Shown one piece after another: positions 33,801 through 47,300 of a stretch of DNA of 64,000 nt (the stretch's first letter is position 1; each line of letters begins with the position of its first letter). This stretch comes from Theropithecus gelada (lineage: Eukaryota; Chordata; Mammalia; Primates; Cercopithecidae). The notes below the pieces were generated by a model. It made no database searches, had not been told where the DNA came from, and worked only from the letters and a program-made list of their open reading frames with translations. The position numbers were made by a program, and so were the translations under genes. The stretch is from assembly GCF_003255815.1 (NCBI RefSeq), contig NC_037682.1:7325819-7389818 (forward strand). The letters are read 5' to 3'.

Positions 33801-34534
33801 GCCCTGCAGAGGCGGGTCCTAGGGAGGCAGAGCGGAGGCGGGGGGTGGGGGACAGGTCTAGAGAGGATCAGGCACGGCGCGCCCTCGGCCAAGGGCCCCC
33901 ACCCCAAACATTTCTCCCTGCTGGTCGGCCTGCTAGTTCCCACTCCACAGGAACCACTGGGAAACAGGCTTCCGGGGAAAACGGCCTGGGGTTTACAAAT
34001 AACCCAGAAGCTCAAGAGGGGCTCTCAGGTCCACCTCGGAGGCGAGCAGGGCAGGACTTCCAGCTACGCGGGGGAAGTGGCTTTCGCAATCCCACCCGTA
34101 GAGAACAAGCGGCAGTCACGGCCAGGGCCTGGGCTTGGCTGCAGGGGTCGGTGTGGGGGCTCTTCCCAGCTGGAGGTGAATGGGGCCTGGGGACCCTGCC
34201 TTTCCCTCCCCAACAGGCACGTGGGCCGGTTTCCAGAAGACCAGGCTGGGAGGCAGGACGAACTGGGTCCCCAGCAGGTAGGACAGGGCACAGGGGATCT
34301 GTCACAGGACACCTGCTTGGTAAGGACATGTGACTCTCGCCAGCTCCATTCAGCCCTGAGGGGCAGAGGATGGGGGGTGGTCTCCTCATTTTACAACTGA
34401 AGAAACTGAGGCTCAGATAGGCTAAGGGGACCATGGCCAGGATTTAAGCCCAGGTCTGAGGCCGCCACCCACAGTGTCTCTCCACAGCGCCCCACCTTCA
34501 GGGTCCCCACCACTCCAGCCCAGTGAGCAGAGCA
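33800..34534. other. SSH3-ANKRD13D intergenic spacer
   Basis: About 0.7 kb between the SSH3 promoter island and the ANKRD13D polyadenylation site. It holds a reverse MIR at about 34375-34475 ('tcattttacaactgaagaaa') and nothing else that I recognise. Confidence 0.6.
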
Positions 34535-34552
34535 CCCTGCTGCGACAGTCTC

Positions 34553-34558
34553 TTTATT
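34553..34558 (-). terminator. ANKRD13D: ANKRD13D polyadenylation signal AATAAA
   Basis: 'TTTATT' on the plus strand, 130 bases after the stop codon, giving a very short 3' UTR that ends near 34535. Confidence 0.8.
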
Positions 34559-34625
34559 TCCATCTGTCTCCCCTGCCCGACCATCCCTGGGGCTCCAGGC
34601 CCCAAGCCCAGCAGCAGAGAGTTTA

Positions 34626-34638
34626 TAAATAAATAAAT
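34626..34638 (-). promoter_or_regulatory. ANKRD13D: AU-rich element in the ANKRD13D 3' UTR
   Basis: The transcript strand reads 'ATTTATTTATTTA': three overlapping AUUUA pentamers containing the UUAUUUAUU nonamer. It lies about 50 bases after the stop codon. Such elements recruit TTP/ZFP36 and HuR-class proteins and tune mRNA stability. Function here is inferred from the motif only. Confidence 0.55.
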
Positions 34639-34687
34639 TACAAAAGCGGGCAGGGAGTGGCCTGGCCAGCCCTCCCGGGGCTGTGGC

Positions 34688-37600
34688 TCAGTGCTCGGTG
34701 AGTGACAGCCGCAGGATCCGCTGTAAGTCCTCCTCCTCCTGCTGCCCGCGCCGCTCCCGCTCCTCCTGCTCCCGTGAAGACAACTCCAGGGCCAGGCGAA
34801 GTTGCTCTTCAAAGCTGGGTGGGCCGGGGGCTGGGGGCGTCCTGGGAGGGGATCCTGGGCCCCTGGGCTCTGTGGACAGCCGCAGGCTTTCCTGGAGGGC
34901 CCTTCCAGGGAGGGCAGGGGAGGGAAGAGCAGGAGAGTGAGCGCCAAGGCTGGGGCAGAAGCCGAGGGGATGGGGACCGGCTTTGGAGGACAAGGGCAAA
35001 GACAGGGTGGCAGGCAGAGGAGACAGGGCAGGGCCCTGCTTCCCCACCCCTCACACCACCTTTGGTGGCAGATAGTGCTGCTGACGGAGGGTGGCGTTGC
35101 AGAGGGCCTGGGGTCCTGGCACCTTCCTGCTATCCTCCTCCCCGCCAAGCCCGGGCTCGGGGGACGGGGACCCAGCCAGCTCCATGAGGGGCTCACCGCT
35201 CCAGCTGAAGCTGTTCCTCATAAACCGTGGCCTGGGGAGGAGGGCGGGCACCAGGCCGGGTGTTGGTCAGGGCTTCCCAGACGGTCACCTGCAGTCACCA
35301 GAGCCCATAGCTGTCACTTCTGCCCTGTGGCTGCAGAGGCCAGAGCCCACCCCCTGCGCAAGTCCCACCTGCTCCGCCTCGGTGCCCGCTTCAAGCAGGC
35401 TCTGCTGGATGGCGAACTGCAGGAGGTCATCGTCCTCATCTCGGAGGGGCTCGCTGCGCTCCGTGCCCAGCACACTGTACCCCTCGGGCACCTCAAACAC
35501 GGTGGGGTCCACCTCGCACGGGAAAGGGTTCCCTAGGCAGGCGGCAGAGGGGCCACGCTCAACCCGCAGGACTTGGTGACCAGAGAGCTGTGCAGGCCAC
35601 CTCTTCCTCCCGTGGGGGTACCTGACGTGGCGACAGCAGAGCTGGGGGCCGGCACCCACACCGAGCTCAGGGGTTCGTCACAGCCACACAGGTTGCTGAA
35701 GGTGATGCGGGCGTTGAGCACGTGGAAAAGGGGAATCTCTGTGAGGAGACAGCCACACCTGAGCCCTGGTGGACAGCCACCTGCGCCTCCGGCCCCTGCA
35801 GCCTTCCAGGGACTGCGCTGAGGGGAGGGTGCCATGCCTGAGGTCCTCCCGCTGCCTGGGCCCAGCCTCTCACCAATCTTGACGGGGAAGCCAGGTGGAA
35901 GGCGCAGGGTGATGAAGTCGCGCAGCTTGGCAAAGTGAGCATTGCTGATGGCCATTAGGTCAATGATGGGTGTTACCTGGTCACCCAGGGAGAGCGGGTG
36001 CTCTTCACTCAGCCACAGTGTTGCCTTGAACCTGCCCAGCCGACCACAGGACATGGGTAAGGCACCGCTGGTGGCCCTTCCACTGAGGACTGCCCTCTGG
36101 TTTGTGGGCAGCTGCCTTTACCCACCTTCTGCCTGGCCTGGGGTGCCCTGCTCTGCTCAGATGCCACTGCCTGCCTCCCCTGGGAGCTGGTGTCCTGGCC
36201 ACGTGGCCCAAGCTGCCCTCCTCCCTGGGCCCAGGCTGGGGCTCCTGAGGATTTCGCACCAGCTCATCTGGTCTGGACAAGGAGGCCAGGTGCCAGGCTG
36301 TGGGCTTCTCTCTGGGCCTGGCCCATCGCCCCGTTCTCCTCCTCAGCCCAGAGCTGGCCTCACGTGTTGCCAAACTTTTGTGTCCAGCACACCCCAGGGC
36401 AAGACTGTCAGGGTTTGAATCCCAGCAACTGTGTGGTGGCTAAAAGAATCCTCCTGAGATGGTGGTGAGAGTGCTAGGCTTGTGCAGGCACTGTGCCTGC
36501 TGTTACCACCTACACCTGCTCAGGGCTCCTCACGGGGCAAAAGCATAACCGTTCTGTTCCACCAAGGTGGACGCGCCACTCCCAGGCCATGTCGCTGGGG
36601 GCCCTTCCCACCGTGCCACGCTGGCCCCAGCAGGTACTCATGAAATTAAATAAAAAACCATACATGGGTGGCACCATCCATCCATCCAAGACAAGCTACT
36701 GGTCGTCTGTGCCAAGCCCTTTCTAAGGGCTGAGGACCATGGATAAGACATGACTCCTGCCTCCAGGAGTGGAGTCCAGAGAGAAGCCAGCTGAGGGAGT
36801 GGGCCCCTCACTACAACAGGCCCAGAGAGGGGTCTGCAAGAGCCCCCGTCCCGAGGCAAGTCCCCAGCCCGCTCTCAGACCTCACCTCTGTACTTTGCTG
36901 GACATTTCGATGGGGCGGCCAATGTTCCGTGACTCCAGGCTGAAGTTGGGGTCGAAGTACTCCTCAGGGGAGATGGCTGTGGGGTTGGTGGGGCTGGCTG
37001 CCTGCTGCACAGGGGCCTGCGTGGGTTCCAGGGCAGACTCAGCGATCAGGGCGATGAAGCGCGCCCTCCCGCCCAGGCTCAGCCCCCGCCGGCCCTGTCT
37101 CAGCCCATCCCTGGCTCACCCCGGTGTGGGAGGAGTGCTGCTGGGCCATCCCCAGGAAGGACTGGAACGGAGTCTTCCCCCCTACGGAGAAGAGGTGGGA
37201 GCCGGTGAGGGGGCCACTATGCCCGCACTGTCCCCACCCACCTCCACCCCGGGAGCCTCCTGTCTCGGGGAAGAGGGGGCAGACGGGAATGGGGAGGCCT
37301 CCCAGCTCATCCCGGGAAACTCTGGCCCCTGACCCCAGTCCAGGGTGGCCCCACCACATGGTGTGACTAGGCAGCAGGCAGGCGCACCTGGGTTTACCTT
37401 TGCTCCTCGACTTGTCCTGATCAGAGAGGTGCTCCGTGCGTGTGCGTGTCACCAGCTCCACGTTGGTGGCACTGTACACCTGGGGAGCAGGGGACACGGG
37501 GAGCTGGGGGCTCAGAGCCTGCTCCCCACACTCAGCCTCACCAATGCAGAACCCAAGTCCTCCTGTCCCAGAGACAGATGAGATCTTGCTCCCCAAAATA

Positions 37601-39534
37601 GAGGAGATAGCAGGGTTTGAACCCTGGGAAGTCATCAACGAGGAGATGCAGCCCCAGGGTCAAGAGGAACACGCTCCTCATTTCATCTTGGTACCCTGGG
37701 TAGGGGCCCGTGATGTGGGTGAGCCCTATGTACTCCACAGGGGATGGGCACTCAGGCCCGCTGAATTCCCACAAACGCTCAGGGTTTCCAGAGCCCAAGG
37801 GCTACTCTGGGATGGATGTGGAGAGGAGCTGAGTTCCTGGACCTCATCTCCTACCCCCAGCCCCCCACCACTAGCCTCTCCTGCCTTGGCCTCGTAGCCG
37901 CTAACAGTTTCCATCTTCTCAGACCGCCAGCCCCAGATACCACATTTGTTCCTGAAACAGACCAAACAGGAGCTGGTGAGGACCTGCACCCTCACACCCT
38001 GGCCAAAGCCTTTCTTTCCAAAGCCCCCTCCAATCAGCCTGCCTGGGGTGCCCAACTCTGAGGGTCCCTTCTCACTGTGAAACATGGAGGACCCCTGAAG
38101 AGGGTGCCTGGACAGCGGGGGACACTTGAGCATGGACTTGGGACTAGAAGAAACTGAGGAATTAGCATGAATCTTGTGAGGTATGATAGTGTCAGGGCTG
38201 GGTTTAAAAACATCCTTATCTTTTAGAATTGTGCAGAAGCATTTACTAGAAACATTAGGACATCTGGGATGAGCTTTGACATACTCTAGGAAAAATTTTT
38301 AAAAAAGGTAAGGAAGGACAGATTCAGTAAGATTGGCAAGATGTTGATAAATGTTGAAGCTGGGTGATGAGTAAGTACATTACCTCTTCTTTCATATATG
38401 CTTACAATTTTCCATAATAAAAAGCTAAAATAAAAGTATGTCAGTTGGAGACTCCAGTACTCCACTTTCAATAATGGATAGAACAACTAGAAGATCAACA
38501 AAGAACCAGAAGATTAAGAACAATACTACGGCTAGACTTTATAAACAGGTCAGAACACTCTACCCAATAACAACCACACACACGCTTCTTACATGCACAC
38601 GGAACACTCTTCAAGACCATATTAAGAAAACCGGCCGGGCGCAGTGGCTCAAGCCTGTAATCCCAGCACTTTGGGAGGCCGAGACGGGCAAATCACGAGG
38701 TCAGGAGATTGAGACCATCCTGGCTAACCTGGTGAAACTCCGTCTCTACTAAAAAATACAAAAAACTAGCCGGGCGAGGTGGCGGGTGCCTGTAGTCCCA
38801 GCTACTTGGGAGGCTGAGGCAGGAGAATGGCATAAACCCGGGAGGCGGAGCTTGCAGTGAGCTGAGATCTGGCCACTGCACTCCAGCCTGGGCGAGAGGG
38901 CAAGACTCCGTCTCAAAAAAAAAAAAAAAGAAAACCTCAGAGGCCGGGCATGGTGGCTCACGCCTGTAATCCCAGCACTTTGGGAGGCTGAGGCGGGTGG
39001 ATCACGAAGTCAGGAGATCAAGACCATCCTGGCTAACACGGTGAAACCCTGTCTCTACTAAAAATATAAAAAATTAGCTGGGCGTGGTGGCGGGCGACTG
39101 TAGTCCCAGCTACTCGGGAGGCTGAGGCAGGAGAATGGCGTGAACCCAGGAGGTGAAGCTTGCAGTGAGCTGAGATCGCACCACTGCATTCCAGTATGGG
39201 AGACACAGCGAGACTCCGTCTTAAAAAAAAAAAAAAAAAAGACCTCAATAAGGCTGGGTGCGGTGGCTCATGCCTGTAATCCCAGCAGTTTGGGAGGCTA
39301 AGGCGGGTGGATCATGAGGTCAGGAGATTGAGACCATCCTGGCAAACATGATGAAACCCTGTCTCTACTAAAAAATACAAAAAATTAGCCGGGCGTGGTG
39401 GCAGGTGCCTGTAGTCCCAGCTACTTGGGAGGCTGAGACAGGAGAATGGCGTGAACCCAGGAGGTGGAGCTTGCAGTGAGCAGAGATAGTGCCACTACAC
39501 TCCAGCCTGGGTGACAGAGTGAGACTCCATCTCA

Positions 39535-39570
<36 letters not shown>

Positions 39571-41279
39571 GAAAGAAAACCTCAATAAAATTGAAAGGAC
39601 AGAAGTCATACAAGGTATGTTTTCCAACCACAATGGAATGAAATTAGAAATCAATAGCAGAAAAAAAACTTTGGAAACTCACAAATATGTGGAAAGTAAA
39701 CAACACACTCCCAAATAGCCAAAGTCTCAAATAATAAATCAAAAGAGAAATCAGAAAATACTCTAAGATAAACAGGAATAAATAATACTCTGAGATAAAC
39801 AGGAATAAAGACACAACATATCAAAACTTATGAGACACAGGTAAAGGCCAGGCCCAGTGGCTCACGCCTGTAATCCCAGCACTTTGGGAGGCTGAGGCAG
39901 CAGATTGCTTGAGCACAGGAGTTCGAGATCAGCCTGTGCAACATGGTGAAACCCCTTCCCTACTAAAAACAGAAAAAATTAGCTGGTGCCTGTGTTCCCA
40001 GCTACTCAGGAGGCTGAGGTGGGAGGATCACTTGAGCCTGGGAGGTGGACGTTGCAGTGAGCTGAGATCACAACACTGCACTCCAGCCTGGGCGATGGAG
40101 TGAGACCCCATGTCAAAAAAAGAAAAGACAGACATGCCTAGAAGTGTAAATGTAATGTAATATGTGTGAATGCCTATATTAAGAAAGAAGATCTTGGGTG
40201 GGCACGGTGGCTCAAGCCTGTAATCCCAGCACTTTCGGAGGCCGAGATGGGCGGATCATGAGGTCAGGAGATCGAGACCATCCTGGCTAACATGTTGAAA
40301 CCCCATCTCTACTAAAAAAATACAAAAAACTAGCCAGGCGATGTGGCAGGCGCCTGTAGTCCCAGCTACTCAGGAGGCTGAGGCAGGAGAATGGCGTAAA
40401 CCCAGGAGGTGGAGCTTGCAGTGAGCTGAGATCCGGCCACTGCACTCCAGCCTGGGCGACAGAGCGAGACTCCATCTCAAAAAAAAAAAAAAAAAAAAAA
40501 AGAAAGAAGATCTCAAATCAATAACCTTAACCTAACCTTCCACGTTAAGACAATGGAAAAAGAGCAAACTAAACCAGAAAGAGCAGAAAGAAATAATAAA
40601 TATTACAGTAAAGATTAACGAAATAGAGAATAGAAAAATAATAGAGAAAATTAATGAAACCAAAAGCTGGCTCTTTGAAAACATCAACAAAATTGACAAA
40701 CCTTTAGCTAGGTTGACCACAGTGGGGAAAAAAAGAGAGAGAAGACTTGGCTGGGGGCGGTGGTTCACACCTGTAATCCCAGTGCTTTTGGAGGCCAAGG
40801 CAGGAGGATTGTTTGAAGCCAGGAGCTCAAAAGCAGCCTGGATGACATAGTGAGACCACATCTCTACAAAAAAAGAAAATTAGGTGGGCTCGGTGGTGCA
40901 TGCCTGTAGTCCCAGCTACTTGGGAAGCTGAGGCTGAAGGATCACCTAAGCCCAGGAGTTCAAGGCTGCAGTAAGCTCTAATCATGCCACTGCACTTCAG
41001 CCTGGGTGACAGAGTAAGACTCTGTCTCAAAAAAAAAAAAAAAAAAAAAGATGAAAATTACATACCAGAATCAGAAATGAAAGAGAGGAGCAACAGAAAT
41101 AAAAAGCATTATAAAAGGATATAATGAATAGCTGTACACCAACAAATTTTATAATTTAGATGAAATGGACAAATTCCTAGTGAGGCACAAGCCACCAAAA
41201 CTAATTTGAGAATAAATAGATAATCTGAATAGACGGATAACAAGTCAAGAGACTGACTGGTAAACACAATAACAAAAAA

Positions 41280-41316
<37 letters not shown>

Positions 41317-44300
41317 CTCAGGCCCAAATGGCTTCACCACTGAATCCTACCAATCTTTTGAAGACGAATTAATACCAATTATTCGCAAACTATTCAATAA
41401 AATAGACAAAGACGTGACATTTCCCACTTCAGTTTATGAGGCATCACCCAGATACCAAAAGCAGACATATATCACAAGAAAACTACAGACCAATATTGCT
41501 TGTGAATATGGACACAAAATCCTCAACAAAATACGAGGCAACCAAATCTAGCAACATATGAAAAGAATTATACACCACAACCAAGTGGAACTTATCACAG
41601 GAATGCAAGGTTGGTTCAATATTCATAGGTCAATTGATGTAATGTATCAATAGAATTTTTTAAAAAATCACATGGTCATATCAATAAACACAGAAAAAGC
41701 ATTTCACAAAATCCAACGTCCTTTTATGATAAAAAATACTCTAAAAACGAGGAATGGAAGGCAATTACCTTAACCTGATGAAGGGTATCTATCGAAAACT
41801 CACAACTAATATCATACTTAATGGTAAGACTGAATGCTTTTCCCCTAAGATCAGGAACAAGACAAGAATAAAAGATGTCTGCTCTAACCACTTTTCTTTT
41901 CTTATTAATTAATTAATTTATTAATTAATTTATTTATTTATTGTTTTAGATGGAGTCTTGCTCTGTCACCCAGGCTGGAGTGCTGTGGTGCAATCTGGGC
42001 TCACTGCAACCCCTGCCTCCTGCCTCCCGGGTTCAAGCAATTCTTGTGCCTCAGTCTCCCAAGCAGCTGGGACTACAGGCACTCACCACCATGCCTGGCT
42101 AATTTTTTTTTGTTTTTGTATTTTTAGTAGAAATGATATTTCACCATGTTAGCCAGCCTGGTCTCAAACTCCTGACCTCAAGTGATCTGGCCGCCTCAGC
42201 CTCCCAAAGTTCTGGGATTACAGGCATGAGCCCCTATGCCCAGCCTGCTCTAACCACTTTTTTTTTTTTTTTTTGAGACAGAGTCTTGCTCTGTAACCCA
42301 GGTTGGAGTGCAGTGGTGCGATCTTGGCTCACTGGAAGCTCCGCCTCCCAGGTTCATGCTATTCTCCTGCCTCAGCCTCCTGAGTGGCTGGGACTACAGG
42401 TACCCGCCACCATGCCTGGCTAATTTTTTGTATTTTTAGTACAGACAGGGTTTCACCATGTTAGCCAGGATGGTCTTGATCTCCTGACCTCATGATCCAC
42501 CCACCTTGGCCTCCCAAAGTGCTGGGATTACAGGTGTGAGCCACCATGCCTGGCCAAGAAAAATATTTGATTCATAATTGTATCAAAAAGAATAAAACAC
42601 TTCGTGGCCGGGTGCGGTGGCTCACACCTGTAATCCCAGCACTTTGGGAGGCTGAGGTAGGCAGATCACCTGAGGTCAGGAGTTCAAGATCAGCCTGGTC
42701 TGACACGGTGAAACCCTGTCTCTACTAAAAATGCAAAAATTAGCCAGGCGTGGTGGTGGGCACCTGTAATCCCAGCTACTTGGGAGGCTGAGGCAGGAGA
42801 ATCGCTTGAACTCAGGAGGTGGAGGTTGCAGTGAGCCGAGATCATGCCACTGCACTCCAGCCTGAGCAATAGAGTGAGACTCCATCTCAAAAAAAAGAAA
42901 CAATAAAAGAATAAAACACTTGGGAATAAATGTAACAAAAGAAGTGCAAAGCTTACACTCTGAAAACTATAAAATAATGTTGAAATAAATTAAAGAAGAT
43001 CCAAATAAACGGAAAAACATCCCATGTTCATGGATTAGAAGACTTAACATTGTTTACATGGTACTATTCCCCAAACTGCTTTATAGATTCAGTGCAATCC
43101 CTATCAGAAGCCCATCTGACAGTAGAAATTGACAAGCTGAATCTAGAATTCATATATTCTGCCTACACTGGGTTGTGAGAAAAAAGAAAATAGAATTCAT
43201 ATAAAATGCAAGGGTCCCAAAATATTGACATAACCCTGAAAAAGCAAAACAAAGTAGGAAGACACACTTTCCAATTTCAAAACTTACTACAAAGCAATAG
43301 TGATTAAGGTAGTATAATATTGGCATAAAGACAGACATGTAGACCAATGGAACTAACTTGGGAGCCAGAAAGTAACCCATTTATCTATGGTCAACTGATT
43401 TTCAACAAGGGTGACAAGACCATTCAGTGGGAAAAGCATAGTCTTTTCAATAAAGGGGGCTAGGACAACTGGATAGTCACATGGAAGAGAACCTTCCACT
43501 ATACACAAAAATCAACTTAAAATGGCTCAAAGACCTAAGTGTAACAGCTAAAATTATAAAACTCTTACAACTCAATAACAAAAAGACAACCCAATTTTTA
43601 AAATGGGTAAAGGGACAGGTGTGGTGGCTCATGCCTGTAATACCAGCACTTTGGGGGGCAAGGTAGGCAGATCACTTGAGCCTAAGAGTTCAAGATCAGT
43701 CTGTAGACCCTGTCTCTACAAATAACTAAACAAAATAATTAAATGATATAATAAAATAATTACAAATAATATTTAAAAATTAGCTGGGCATGGCGGCATG
43801 AACCTGTAGTTCCAGCTACTTAGATCACTTGAGCCTGGGAGGTCGAGGTTGCAATGAGCCATGGTCATGTCACTGCACTCCATCCTGGGTGAAAGGCCAG
43901 ACCCCATCTCAAAATAAGTTAATTAAATTAAATAAAAAATGGGTAAAGGATCTGAATAGACATTTCTGCAAAGATATACAACTGACCAATAAACACAAGC
44001 ACATGAAAAGATGCTCAACATCATTAGTCATCAAGGAAAGGAAAATCAAAATCACAGTGAGCTATCACTTCTCACCCACTAGGCTGGCTGGATTCCGAAA
44101 ACAAATGAGTGAATAATAACAAGTGCTGATGAGGATGTGGAGAAACTGGAACCCTCACATGCTGCTGGTAGGAATGTAAACCAGTACAGCTCCTTTGGTA
44201 AACAGTCTGGCAGTTTCTCAATTAATGAGTTATCAATAACCTGGCAATTCTACTCTTAGGTATATACCCAAGAGAAATGAAAACATATGAAAGAGAAATT

Positions 44301-47300
44301 AAAACATACGTCTACACAAAAACTTGCACATGAATACTTAAGAGTGGCATTATTCATAATCGCCAAATAATGCAAATAACCCACATGTCTATTGATGGGC
44401 TAATCAATAAACAAGATATGGTATATTCATACAATGACCACAAAAAGGAATGAAGTAGTTACATGCTACAACTTGGATGAACCTTGAATATATTACACTA
44501 AGTGAAAGAAGCCAGACACAAAAGGCAACATACTATAAAATTCCATTCATATGAGAACTCAGAATAGAGAATTCTACAGAAACAGAAAGTAGATTAGTGG
44601 TTGCTCAGGACTGGGAGAGGGGATGAGGAGTTTGGCGAAGAGTTAGCTCAAGGGTGGGGGGTTTCTTTGTGAGGTGATAAAAATGTTCTAAAATTGACTG
44701 TGGTGATGTACAAATCTGTGAATAAATATACTAAAAGTCATTGAACTGTATGCTTTAAATGGGTGATGTATATGGTATATGAGTTTGTATCTCAATAAAG
44801 CTTTTTTTTTTTTTTTTTAATGTTTCCATTGACTGTTAAGGCAAGAGGGGGCATATGTTGTCAGAGAAGCTCTTGCTGGAAGGGTCAGGTTCCTAGGCTA
44901 CCCACAAAGGATTCTGCCCCCAACACAGCCACACCAATGACAAGCCAACATTGGTGCAAATAGCTGCCGTGAACCACAGCCTAAATCTTTGTCTTAATGG
45001 GAAAGCATATGAGGTCAGAAGTCAAGAAACTGGGGACATCTTGACCTGACCCCTCCCTACAAAGGTGGTCACAGGAGCCCAACTACCCCGGCAGTCTGAG
45101 TGAGACACGGGCTGCAGCGACCCGCCTGCCCCTGAGCAGCCCCTGGTGAGTGAGCCCAGAGGCCTGAACCAGGCTCTTCAAGGATCGCCCTGCCCTCATT
45201 AAGGGTGGCTCTTGCTGTCTGTCCCCATCCCACCCACGGTGTGCCAGGCCCCGACCGACCTCTCAAAGGCCACATTACGAGTGTCCAGGTGGGTGGAGAC
45301 GATAGGAGAGGTGAGGCGGCTGGCCACATGCTCCTCGCTGGGCCGCATGGCGGCCAGCAGTGCTTCGGGCTCCTGCAGAGCGAGCCCCAGCGTCTCCGCA
45401 TGCACCACCTGCCGGTCATGGTCCACCTCCATCACCAGGGCTCCTGCCTCTGCCGGCCGGCGGGGGTGGACAGAGGGGTGCAAATCAGAGCTGGATGCCA
45501 GCAGCGCAGAGAGGGCGATCATGTACTCTCAGCTGCCTGCTGCCAAGTGGGTCAGCCTTGGCCCCTGGATCCCCCTCCTTCCCCAACCTCAGCTTCCACA
45601 TCTGGAAAGTGGAGAGAAAGGGCAGCACTGCCCTCCCAAGCCGCGGGAGAACCTGAGGGCCGAGATGCTGCAGTGAGTGTGTCCAGAGCTCACCCTGGCC
45701 CTTGAAGATGAAGCTCCTCCGGCCTCGCTGCCAGGTCATGTGCTCGAAGCCCAGGAGGCTGGTGTCTACTCGCAGGCTTTCACCCCGCTTCCACACGCGG
45801 TACACATCGCTCGGGCACATCTTGGACACAAGGGGCACTGCAGGGTGCACAGGGGTCACTGGGGGTCTTCCCAAAAGCCCCACCCCAAATCCCTGGGAGC
45901 CCAGAGGTCCCCACTCACCCCAGCTGGTGAACTCCCACTTCATCTCCACGTAGAAATCGGGGGCCTAAGAGAAACCAGAGCTGCTCGTCAGGGTCCTGCC
46001 TGCTGCTGTCTCCAGCAGGCCCAGAAGGCCCTTGTCCACAGCCAGCCCAGCCCTTCTTTTTTTTTTTTTTTTTTTTTTGAGACTTGCTCTGTCACCCAGG
46101 CTGGAGTGCAGTGGTGCAATTTCAGCTCACTGCAACCTCTGCCTCCCTGGGCTCAGGTGATTCTCCCACCTCAGACTCCTGAGTAGCTGGGACCACAGGT
46201 GTGTGCCACCACTCCCAGCTAATTTTTGTATTTTTTGTAGAGACGGGGTTTCGCCATGTTGCCTAGGCTGGTCTTGAACTCCTGGGCTCAAGTGATCCTC
46301 CCACTTTGGCCTCCCAAAGTGCTGGGATTACAGGCGTGAGCCACAACACTTGGCCCTTCATCAAGTCTTGATGCACTGCTATGGCTCCACTACGCCCAAC
46401 CACTCTGCCCAAGAGAGGGTGGGCCAAGTGGGGCCCTACCATGGTCTTCGGGCAATGAGGCTGTAAGCACCTGGAAGTGGAGGGCCAGCCCCAACCTGGC
46501 CATGAGCCTGTGCAGGGCACTGGGGAGCCTTTGCTTCCACTGGGTCTCAGAGTCCTACTCTGTAAAGGGGGCACAGTGGCTCCCTCTGAGCCTGCTCCTC
46601 GGGTAGGGGGTATGAGGTAGTATGCTCTGCCAGCCAGGCCCCTCTGCGTGCTTCCAGAAGGGTGCATAGTAGCAGGTATTCCAGGGGCTCAGGCCATAAT
46701 CCACGGAGTCAATCTGAAGTCCCCGCTCCAGGTAATCTGCATTCTTCAGGAGGCCCAAAGCTGACAAGGCTTCTTTTCCAAAGGGCCCAGTGTCTCCCAC
46801 ATGAGCCTGGCCGTCTTTCTTTCCTACGTGACCCTGAGCTGGGGTCAAGATAGACCTCCTCGCTGGTGGCAGGAGGCACACTGCACAAACTGGGTGCCTT
46901 TCCAAGGCAAGGCCTGGCACAGTAACCAGGTGATGCCCTGCCATGGTACCCTACCTCCATAATTGTGCCCTGCTGTACCTGGCGAAGTTTGTTGAGCAGT
47001 TCCGGAATGCCCGCCAGCCTCTGTGTAGCCCTCTGGTAGTCCCGATACTGGAGCACCAGCTGCACCATCTCAGGGTCTCCAGTGCTGACTGCCTCCTGCA
47101 GGACTGCGGGCACCAGGCTGCTGAGGGGAGCCCTCCAGATGACCCCAGGCCTGGCTGCTCACTGCCCCCCGCCTGCCAGCCTCAGGGGGAGCCCCTGTCC
47201 TCTGCAGTACCTGCCCAGCCCTGGCGGTTCTCTTTGCCCACGTTGGCATTGTGTCGAAGGAGCACTCTCACAGACTCCAGGTTTCCCAGAGACACGGCCA

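Larger units (their letters stand above)
39590..44820 (+). mobile_element. Old L1 (M-group) in ANKRD13D intron 6, broken by Alus
   Basis: Recognisable L1 ORF2-like blocks occur in order: about 39600-39840, 40505-40745, 41050-41940, 42905-43610 ('gggctaggacaactggatag'), and the 3' end 43940-44800. It ends 'atctcaataaagc' plus poly-T. The order and single orientation suggest one ancient insertion, antisense to ANKRD13D. Many stops occur, so no functional reading frame remains. Confidence 0.7.

Noticed and set aside
32423..34015. Very long open frames on both strands over the SSH3 5' end (374, 345 and 201 codons)
   Set aside because: CpG-island composition removes stop codons. No splice support and no family resemblance outside the true exon 1 (33344-33409).
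41282..41313. CRISPR-like or telomere-like tandem repeat
   Set aside because: Simple (AC)n microsatellite. No array with spacers exists anywhere in the window.
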